A DNA stretch of 64,000 nt from Plecoglossus altivelis (taxonomy: Eukaryota; Chordata; Actinopteri; Osmeriformes; Plecoglossidae): NCBI GenBank assembly GCA_036571765.1, contig BROE01000019.1:3785290-3849289 (forward strand). Reading direction: 5' to 3'. Positions 1 through 9,500 of this stretch are shown here, in pieces (within the stretch, counting starts at the first letter, position 1; every line of letters begins with the position of its first letter). A program made the position numbers and the translations under genes. Under the pieces are notes generated by a model. That model saw only the letters and a program-made list of their open reading frames with translations. It did not search any database and had not been told where the DNA came from.

Positions 1-494
1 AGGTAGACAACATAAGGATCGATTCAGACATTACACATTAGTATTGCTGATTACTATTTTTTTAATGTTTACTCAAGTACGATCACTGGCTCATGTCTAG
101 ATATTAGACAGGTCCTCTGCTATATTGTGAAGTTCTCTACCACACGAGTGCACACATGTATTCGATTAAAAGCCTTTTTACAAACCAGATAGCTAGCCAT
201 CAACAAAGTGTTACGTTCTTTCCAAAAGTTGACAGTATATAGCTATGTAGTATGCTCATTTAGTAAGTGCTGTTCGTTTGCATTCGCAGTAATGCAGCGA
301 GGATAGCTAGTATGGGTTAGCATTAGCTAGTATCAAACATTAGCTATCCGCACATTTGCTATTTTAGCGTCTAGATTAACTAGTGTAAATTATATCAATA
401 GTTAACAAATTTAAAACACATCCAAACAATATTGTGCAAAATAATACTGTATAACACTAACACAAATGATAAAGAAACACATTTGAGAACTTAC
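1..494 (-). other. zcchc10 intron 1 (left part)
   Basis: AT-rich sequence downstream of the zcchc10 exon 1 donor on the minus strand. I see no zinc-knuckle exon here, so exon 2 lies outside the window. Confidence 0.6.
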
Positions 495-535
495 GCCTGT
501 CGTCGGGCAATAATTCTGTGCATGGGAGTCGCCAT
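495..535 (-). CDS. zcchc10: zcchc10 first coding exon (partial gene)
   Basis: On the minus strand an ATG at 535-533 opens a 41-nt coding exon reading MATPMHRIIARRQ plus two bases (GC), followed by a GTAAGT donor at 494-489. This matches the start of human ZCCHC10 (recalled as MATPMHRLIARRQA), with the exon ending at the same Ala codon. ZCCHC10 is a small CCHC zinc-knuckle protein with a serine-rich tail and a poorly defined nuclear role. The zinc knuckle is not in the window: the remaining exons must lie left of position 1. The 5' UTR should run from 536 upward, but the start site is unclear because the region is tandemly duplicated. The gene is divergent from zswim7. The identification rests on 13 residues plus splice phase, so it is good but not proven. 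Confidence 0.82.
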
Positions 536-2324
536 TGCGATTCACTTTCTTCTTCGTTGGTCTGCTGATGCAGAGAGCAAAGTTACAGGTAGAAATTCTA
601 ATATAATAAATATTATACCAAAGAAAATGAATGGGTATCCTCTGCACTTACAAACGTTCAGGTGCTATCAAAGATTGTAAAAGTTTAATACTTTCACCTA
701 GCATTAGCGGGGTGAAGCTAGCCTCAATAAAGAAATTTACTTCCGGTTTATTTCACACAATAATTTCACAATAAAGACCACGGGACTTTCCATTTGAACG
801 TCAAAACGCAATACTTTTCAACATTTGTAAGTGGATATGGGAATCATTTCACAATCACCTGCACTGACATAGACTGCCAGTACTCTCTTAGTTGTGCTAA
901 TAATTAACATGGGGGTGAAATGAATTCGGCTGTCTCAACAAATGTATATCAACTGTATGCTGCAAATCAACAAATACATGACAATTCTAGGGTATTTACT
1001 ATGTAACATCCATATTTCATTACATTAATCGTGTGTGGTTTGACAGAAATTATTACAACTCTAAAAGGTTTCTGGTCAAGGGTTGGGGGGGTCAATATAA
1101 AACAGATTTGAGCTGTTTTAGCCCCACACCCTTCAAAAACAACTTTGGCTCTGACATAGAGGTAGAGGTATGTCCGAGCAGAGCCCCTATGGACCCATAA
1201 GAAACCAAACAAAACGTAGACAATTTAAAAGAACTACAGAGCTCAAATTGACAACAGTTGTGTGAAGGTGCTAGTGATCATAGCTCAAACATTCATAGGG
1301 CATGTAGTCAAATGTCAGCTCAGTATTTCCACCATGTCAAGATAAAAGAAAAACAAATCTTAGCTTTGATGGAGCCTAACTTTATCTTATTTGAAACATT
1401 TGAAGCATTACTTTTAAAAGTTGTGCATGGGAGTCGCCATTGCGATTCACTTTCTTCTTCGTTGGTCTGCTGATGCAGAGAGCAAAGTTACAGGTAGAAA
1501 TTTTGATATAATAAATATTATACCAAAGAAAATGAATGGGTATCCTCTGCACTTACAAACGTTCAGGTGCTATCAAAGATTGTAAAAGTTTAATACTTTC
1601 ACCTAGCATTAGCGGGGCGATGCTAGCCTCAATAAAGAAATTTACTTCCGGTTTATTTCATACAATAATTTCACAATAAAGACCACGGGACTTTCCATTT
1701 GAACGTCAAAACGCAATACTTTTTAACATTTGTAAGTGGATATGGGAATCATTTCACAATCACCTGCACTGACATAGACTGCCAGTACTCTCTTAGTTGT
1801 GCTAATAATTAACATGGGCCTGAAATGAATTCGGCTGTCTCAACAAATGTATATCAACTGTATGCTGCAAATCAACAAATACATGACAATTCTAGGGTAT
1901 TTACTATGTAACATCCATATTTCATTACATTAATCGTGTGTGGTTTGACAGAAATTATTACAACTCTAAAAGGTTTCTGGTCAAGGGTTGGGGGGTCAAT
2001 ATAAAACAGATTTGAGCTGTTTTAGCCCCACACCCTTCAAAAACAACTTTGGCTCTGACATAGAGGTAGAGGTATGTCCGAGCAGAGCCCCTATGGACCC
2101 ATAAGAAACCAAACAAAACGTAGACAATTTAAATGAACTACAGAGCTCAAATTGACAACAGTTGTGTGAAGGTGCTAGTGATCATAGCTCAAACATTCAT
2201 AGGGCATGTAGTCAAATGTCAGCTCAGTATTTCCACCATGTCAAGATAAAAGAAAAACAAATCCTAGCTTTGATGGAGCCTAACTTTATCTTATTTGAAA
2301 CATTTGAAGCATTACTTTTAAAAG
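518..2324. repeat. ~905 bp direct tandem duplication (two copies)
   Basis: Copy 1 is about 518-1422 and copy 2 about 1423-2324. The two align base for base at an offset of about 905 with roughly a dozen substitutions or 1-nt changes (for example near 600 versus 1502, 715 versus 1619, and 823 versus 1726). The left boundary cuts through zcchc10 exon 1, so copy 2 carries the 5' UTR and the first few codons but not the splice donor. The right end of each copy is the same CTTTTAAAAG string (1411-1420 and near 2314-2323). High identity suggests a recent event. Confidence 0.95.
1414..1440 (-). pseudogene. Truncated copy of the zcchc10 start region
   Basis: In copy 2 of the tandem duplication the zcchc10 start codon recurs at 1440-1438. 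The frame reads MATPMHNF and then a TAA at 1416-1414, because the copy breaks six codons in and joins the end of copy 1. It is a start-codon fossil. In any transcript that begins upstream of it and runs toward the real exon it would act as a short upstream ORF. Confidence 0.85.
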
Positions 2325-2390
2325 TGAGAATACTAGACCAAAAATACGAAAAATATATATAATATACTTTATATACGGTTATATAGTATA

Positions 2391-2430
<40 letters not shown>

Positions 2431-2442
2431 CTATATTATATA
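2325..2442. repeat. AT-rich palindromic tract (left)
   Basis: Almost pure A/T with a long (TA)n run at about 2389-2424, between the tandem duplication and the left arm of the inverted duplication. It contains CCAAAAATACG near 2337, whose reverse complement appears in the AT tract on the other side of that arm near 3015-3035. Confidence 0.9.
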
Positions 2443-2936
2443 TCGTGAGAAGGTTTCTGTACGTGCACCCAGTCAAGACGATGGAGAACTAGGCTAGCAG
2501 TTATTTTCCAAAAGTGATCCTGCGTTTGGTCATTGGCGTTGATTCATTGTGTGTCTGGGGTTGGTGGGGTGGCTTGAATCATACATGGGTGTGTGGGTGT
2601 GTACGTGCGTGTGTGTGTGTGTTTGGGAAAATACGGTGTGGGTCAGGAGAACCAGACCTGGAAAGCTTTTCTTCCACTGGGAGATGAGACGCAGGTTACA
2701 GAGCGCTGGTCCACCAGGTCCAGAGCCTGCAGTGTACATGGCCCAAACACAAACCTCAGGCTGGAGGGAGGAGAAGGAGAGAGCATGTTAAAAACATCAG
2801 GTAGCCAACATGCGAAAGGGGTATTATCTTAATGAGTTTGGTCTGAATACGGGACAGACGGGGAGGGAAGTGGCAGACGGAAGAATACTTTTTACAAAGG
2901 ATCTATTCAAGTAAAACAAGGACATAGAGGTCAGGT
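2443..2936. repeat. Left arm of ~490 bp inverted duplication
   Basis: The reverse complement of this segment matches 4420-4910 nearly throughout. Small differences show the arms are two real loci: the tract beside the GT repeat differs (TTTGGGAAAA versus TTTGGGGGGAAA), and there are 1-nt indels near the outer ends. The right arm contains functional zswim7 exon 3; this arm contains an antisense copy of it. AT-rich palindromic DNA flanks it on both sides. Confidence 0.95.
2658..2760 (-). pseudogene. Antisense copy of zswim7 exon 3
   Basis: These 103 nt on the minus strand are identical to zswim7 exon 3 (4593-4695). The polypyrimidine tract and AG acceptor (CTCCCTCCAG) and the GTCTGG donor are also kept. 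The copy lies upstream of zswim7 exon 1 in the opposite orientation, so it cannot be used by zswim7. It is in the sense orientation for transcripts running toward zcchc10, where it could be spliced in as a non-native exon. No other zswim7 exon is copied. Confidence 0.93.
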
Positions 2937-3110
2937 ATATATACTTATATATACTATATATATATAATATATATTATATATATATAAAATATATATTATT
3001 CGATATTTTTGGACGTATTTTTTGGACGTATTTTTGGATAATATATATATAATATATATTATATAGATATATTCGTATTTATATATTTATTTATATCGCA
3101 ATCGGATTTT
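2937..3110. repeat. AT-rich palindromic tract (right)
   Basis: Long runs of TA/TATATAA with local self-complementarity and a short direct repeat, TTGGACGTATTTTT, near 3008-3036. It borders the inner end of the left inverted arm. Such tracts can extrude as cruciforms and are common at rearrangement points. Confidence 0.88.
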
Positions 3111-3449
3111 ATGCTGCCAAGGGAGGCTTGTTGAGTCAATTGTTGACTTCATTAACCCAGTCTTCTGAATAGTGAAAACATAATCCAACGTTCTGATTTC
3201 AATTAGGCCTATCCTTAGTCGTGTGTCATTATCTTGTTTATGCTACTGTAATTATCGTGTACCATACGCCTCCTATTATTATTTTTACCGACCCCTACTT
3301 AATATTTTCATAGAACTAAAATAAGCTTTATTTTGAAAAGTTCTCAAGGACTCGACAGGAAAATAGATTCTCCTTCCCGAGTTAAGACAAAGTTAACAAA
3401 AATGTCGCGCTAGCTAGTCTTTGGTGAGCGTTGTGACCGTGAATGAGAG
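3111..3449 (+). promoter_or_regulatory. Probable zswim7 5' flank and 5' UTR
   Basis: Mixed-composition sequence directly upstream of the zswim7 start, outside the AT tracts and duplications. I see no clear TATA box. It is the most likely site of the zswim7 promoter, possibly shared with zcchc10. The exact start site is not visible. Confidence 0.4.
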
Positions 3450-3487
3450 ATGTCCTTATTACCCTCAGTGGCAGAGCAGCTTATTAA
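3443..3487 (+). other. Short out-of-frame uORF overlapping the zswim7 start
   Basis: An ATG at 3443, seven bases upstream of the zswim7 ATG, opens a 14-codon frame ending at TAA 3485-3487 inside exon 1. Its context is weak (T at -3, A at +4) compared with the main ATG (G at -3), so most ribosomes should scan past it. Confidence 0.6.
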
Positions 3488-3522
3488 AGATGTTCAGAAA
3501 ACATTCCACGAAACGTCTTCAA
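3450..3522 (+). CDS. zswim7: zswim7 exon 1
   Basis: Twenty-four codons from the ATG plus one base, then donor GTAAGT at 3523. Encodes the N-terminal helix. Confidence 0.88.
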
Positions 3523-6500
3523 GTAAGTAATTAGTTATCAAACGTGTGTCCTAACGACTAGCTAAATTCATAACGGATTGTGTCCGGGACTAACCAGTAG
3601 ATGGCGCTGTTCTGTTGCCTTACGGAAACAGACGCATTAGCCCCCGTTACCTTAGCTACAAAGATCGAATCAAGACGTTTTCATTGCTGAGATTTCAGTA
3701 GATTATTGTGTGTGTGTGTGTATTGTGAGGGTTGTCATTCTTTCACGCTGACGTTTAATTTGACAATTATCCCAAAGGCACCTAGCCGAAGCGCACGGCG
3801 CCCTTTAGAATTAACTTTTAACCTCAATTAGGACATATGTTTTAGTGTAACCTTACTCCAACAGACAGGGGAAGAGACATATCAACGTGTGACATGTCTC
3901 GCTTTCTTCAATCTAAACACGCGTTTTGTCTAAGCCTGATAAACACATCTGATAATAAACAGGAAATTGCAAATGCATTTGCAATAACTCTATATCTCTT
4001 AATCTGTAAAAGCATTTATGAAGAACTAATAAAATTTCAGAACAAATTAAACACTTTTTTTCTCCTCTCTTTGCCTCTGTCATCCCAGTTTCGGATGACC
4101 TACTTCTTGCGTGAGTATTGTCTCATCTGCATATAAACTCAAATATCCACTTTACATTGTGTTTTCATTGACGCAAACTTTCGCATCTTAGTCACTGAGT
4201 CAATGTTTAATGTGAAAAGGTGGGTGGTTTTATTTGGAGGGAGGATGACTTTGCATTTATAAAAGTTACTTCCCAGAACTGGGGCACTCTCTCCCAGACT
4301 AGCCCATGTCAGTCGGGCCATCCATGAATATCTTGTGGGTGATGTGGCTGGGAGGAAAGTACATCCTCCATACTGGTCACTTCCATTGTGATGACCAGGA
4401 TGATTAGTCAGATCTTAAACCTGACTCTATGTCTTGTTTTACTTGAATAGATCCTTTGTAAAAAGTATTCTTCCGTCTGCCACTTCCCTCCCCGTCTGTC
4501 CCGTATTCAGACCAAACTCATTAAGATAATACCCCTTTCGCATGTTGGCTACCTGATGTTTTTAACATGCTCTCTCCTTCTCCTCCCTCCAGCCTGAGGT
4601 TTGTGTTTGGGCCATGTACACTGCAGGCTCTGGACCTGGTGGACCAGCGCTCTGTAACCTGCGTCTCATCTCCCAGTGGAAGAAAAGCTTTCCAGGTCTG
4701 GTTCTCCTGACCCACACCGTATTTCCCCCCAAACACACACACACACGCACGTACACACCCACACACCCATGTATGATTCAAGCCACCCCACCAACCCCAG
4801 ACACACAATGAATCAACGCCAATGACCAAACGCAGGATCACTTTTGGAAAATAACTGCTAGCCTAGTTCTCCATCGTCTTGACTGGGTCACGTACAAAAC
4901 CTTCTCACGATGTGTAGTTATTTTGCAGGTAACGTACGATCTAACTTAAAAGTTGCACTTCAGACCCATGGGAACTCCATTCCTGTAGGTATATTGCTGT
5001 AAAGTCCAGCGACGGTTTAACGAGCCGTCGTGGTCATTCTGAAGAGACGGTTGTTGACCTTTTCACCTCGTGCTTCCTGCTTTCTAAGCAGATTGATATT
5101 GATGTGGTGACTGTGGTTGAAGCCCCACAGTGACTGTGGTCAGTCAGACTCTTTCTCCAAGGCATGTCCTGCTTTTCCAGCTTTGTCCTCGACTGATTTA
5201 ATGTGCAGCCGGTGAAGTCATCAGTGATGATGACTTATCATCCAGCATTGTAAGATCTTACTCAGACTGGGTCTTCAATGTTCCGTCTGAAAAAGAAAAG
5301 AAATAAACAAAAGCTTTTTGAGTAGCATCTTACTTCCTTTCGGGTCGGGATTTCGAATTGAGCAGGGTACACTGCACAAGCGAAGCTGTTCTCATTCGTC
5401 CGTGCCATCGAAAGATGTCTACATGAAGGCAAAGAATTTGGAGGATTGAGCGACTAGAGGCTATAGGACCGGATCAAGCTGTGGGTTTGGTTTGCTTGGA
5501 TGCTGGGATAATTGGGCCCTGGTTTAGGTTAGCGTGCCTTTTTACAGCCAGGGTGACCATATTCAGCCAGAGTCCTGGGATTCAGCTCGAAATACAGATG
5601 TTGATTATTTTCTATATCATGCGAAGACGCCTGCTCCTAATGTCTCTCTAAACACACGCCTGTGTCAGTGACAGTTACCATCACTCTTAGCAGGTAAAGT
5701 AACAGGCTATTATTGGGTTCCAGGAATGGCTGAGGGCCACTGACCCAGCTACTCTTTTTCCAAATTGTTTGACAGAAACGAGAACTTGAGGGATGGAACT
5801 CCTCTGCTATTCCGGTCTTCTCCATTTCTCACAGTTTCATTACCCAAACCTGCCTATAAAAAAAGAGCTGGGCCGCTTTATCTGGAACTCTAAACATTCG
5901 TCAACCAACCTAAGCTTCTTGCCTCCTACAGTGATGTAAAGGAGAAGTTATAGAGCGCCAGACTTCTCCATCATTTTAAATTGCTTCGTCAGCTTTATTC
6001 CCTCTGAGAAACCGGGGTTGACTATTCTTTGGCAGCAGAGTTTGCGATTCAGCCCAGCAGATCTAAGAGCTGCCTTTCCAGTGTTCTCCCCATTCCTTTT
6101 AGAATGATCCAAATCTACATTTCCATTGAGCTCTAATCGGTTCGAGGTTCAACGAGAGGATATCTACTGAAGTCGCTATCTCTTTTCTGTTGGCCGCATC
6201 CATCCAGTGTAGCCAACGCACATTTCTGGCACAGTCATCCCACCAGCCCATATATCTACCTCAAGACTTCCAGGTTCCCAGAGAAACCTCCCTGGAGATG
6301 AGAACTTTACGGGAAGTTAAGTGAGGCGGACGCAATGTCTTAGGAACTGTTGAAATAACAGCTGATGGATTTCATTTAAAACAATGTTGATCTGAGGAGG
6401 AGTCTGGGCGGGAGGGGGCAGTTTGGATGGGAAAACATTTCTTTATTTCCTGAGAAACTTGCGGGGGTGTGTGTTGAACACGGGCCCTTTCCCTTCTACC

Positions 6501-9500
6501 TCCAACTCGATACCGTTGTTTATCACTCAGCTCTTAGCTTCAGGTGACACGTAGTTCATCATACTTGATCTTATTTACGTACGTGGAAACGATCTGTTAA
6601 GGATCTTTTGCGCGTCTTACCTGTTATGCAGGTTATGCTCTGCCGTTCAGAGGTAAAGCTGCTGTCTGAGTCCCTGGTCCTGGCTGCTCTTTATAGACAC
6701 CGCTGGTAACAGCAGCTTTCAGAAGTATGTTATCATTTCATGGACGCTGTCCTCTAAACTGTACTTCTTGCTGGAATGTAAACAAACTATCTTCTTGGTG
6801 ACCTTTGAAAAGTCACTGTAACGCCGTCTAAGGATCACCATTGACCTGCATGTGTACATTCTACATGGAGAAGTATTCATATAAACACGTTTTCAGGTTC
6901 GTTTCCCTCCTTTTCGCTCCCTGTTTTCTGGCTCTGCATTGTTACTGTTGGGGTAAAATAGCACGAATTGCCAGAAAAACACTGTTCATCCTGCACTCTG
7001 TTGAAAGAGGGTGACTGAAATAGGAGGCTTTGAAGTCAGAGATGCTGTGTGTTTTGGACGACCAGTCTCCGATAAGGGGGTCACCCTGTGTTGACACAGC
7101 CCAGACAGGTGGAATTATTTCCCTTCGGTTCGAAAAAAGCCATCAAAACAGTTTATCGCACAGCTCTTGAGCTTTTTGGTCGGGTTCTAAAGGGACTCGA
7201 CTTCCCGCAAATTCCAGCTTCGGTAAAAGCCGGCCAAAACTCAGCTCAGAGGCCGAAGTTTTGGCTCTTCAAACCTCCTACTGTCTGACTCATCCAGCCT
7301 GCCCTCAGAGTAGCCCCAGGAGGGCCAGCGTTTGCTACAGGACCCAAGCCAGATGTCTGCTTCTGGGGGGGGTGGGGACTCCTCGTTTTATCATCTCCTG
7401 AGACTGAGCCATATCTCCAGATTTACAGTCTGCCATTGGATTCCCCTCCCTGGCTCCTGGAGACCTGCCAGTGGTGTGGAAGGACAACGCCAGGGAAAAC
7501 AGAGAGGGAGTGGGGTGGGGGAGGGGGGTTAGCGCGGGGCCTGCACGCTGCTTTGTGGTCGTAGCTATGGCACCGGTACCAGCCAGCTTAAGGGGTCCTT
7601 CCCCCTGATGTGAGCTGGTTTTCAATGACCTGGTCTGGAGAATCTGGAAGCAGCTCTCCATGGGTTCTCCCACGCCATTGCTGCCCTTGTGGAAGAAGAA
7701 AAGATCATTCTCCACCAACGGTGGGACTTCCGTCTTGGCTCTGGTGGATTTCCATGGTGTTAGTTAGCAGGGGAAACACTCTTAACACCAGACAGGAATA
7801 ATGGCCGTATCAAAGACTTGAAGGTAATCTGTATCGAAGTGTCTCTGAAGAATAGATTCATCGATATATAGATGGATGCAGTTAACATAAACACATAAAC
7901 CACGTGTGAATGATATCAGATATGTAGTGATGTATGAATGAAGGCCGCAGAGCACATCGTTAATAGGGATCCTTCAAGCAGTGCTGTTAAGGATAGGCTG
8001 CAAGAGCTGCATCACGAGCAAGACAGCCGTCTATCTCACGATGCTCCTGGCAGCTCTCATTCTGGTTCTGGACCATGCAGATGAGTTCCTGCAAGCCCCA
8101 AGCCCCTATAAGTTAGTCTGGTATTGACCTAGGCATCCACTCTTCCCATCTATTGGCTTGGAATATCACATGACCGAGGAGTCCTTCTCCAGTCTGGTCA
8201 TGCAGGAGCTCAACAGCTGCTCTGAGATCCAGTGACTCCCCCCCCCAATGTGTGTAAGTTATGATTACTAGACTGACGCACCGAATGAGTTGTATATGTA
8301 TACATAAATCGTGAAATAGTAATGAATATTAGCGGTGCTGACATAAATATACAGTGATGATCGAGCGCTTCTGATTGGGTAATGCTGGTATCTTCAGTCT
8401 GCTCACATCAGATGTGGTCTGGTGGAAGTCCCTGCTCTCCTATGCATAGCCACCATAGTATTGGTCCTGCTGGGTGATTATGTAATTATGACGTGTCACT
8501 TTTTTACAAATGAGGTGTTTTATTTTTGTAGGTCACAGCAGGTATATTTAGCCTGAGACTCGACTGAGGATTTGTCCGCAGAAGTTGAGGTGTTTCTGCA
8601 TATTGGGAGCATTAGTTATGTCGGCGGGGCAGACTAATCCTTAGACCTAATATCCCTGCGTGTCTCGTGCTGAATAGCTGAAGTGTCAAAGACCGCCACA
8701 CGGCGTGGACAGAGTTTCTAGTGGCGTCTAGCGTGAGTTCCTATCACCAAAACCTGTTGGGTACAAAGTGCTCAAACTGATGGGGAGGGGGGGGGGAGAA
8801 TACAAAATAATTCAGTAGTTCTCTTTCTTCCTCAAGGTCAGAACTAAGTATTGAAGCACTGCATGGGTGACCAACGTCACCGTCAGACCAGTTCTATCAT
8901 GGAATCTGTTTAATATTAAGAGAGCTGGAGGGGTAGGGAGTGCCTTGTTAATGCACGATACTAGTAGCAGGGTGAGGCTTTGTGGGATGTGTCGAGGCAG
9001 GTTGGAGGACCTCAGGAGATGAGACGAGCGAAGGCTACTAAAACTGGAGCTAGTTCCCCTTCATTCCTCCCCATCCACCTTCCCCATCCTGTCCGCTCCT
9101 CTGCTGCATTGTGCTGCAGGGGCACAGATCTCATCTGTCAGGAAAATATAGTACCAGCACCGACAGCATTCTCCTCATTCTGATACAGCGATGTGATCTC
9201 CTACTGTAAGGGCAGAGCACATGCTACAGATAGCATGTATCCCCCTTTACTCATCATGTGGCCTGGAAGCAGTATTTGGGCCTGTTCATTTCCGCGCAAC
9301 CCTAAAAGTGCATGAATCCACATCGTGTTGTGTTGATGGTGTTCTAACTGTGACTGGATCTGTGTTGCTCCCTGTTAGGTGCTGGGGAGCTCAGGGAAGC
9401 TGTACACCTGCTTCACCTCCTGTCACTTCTGTCCCTGTCCGGCCTTCGCTTACTCAGTCCTCAGGAAGAACGACAGTCTGCTGGTGAGCAACCGTCCCAC

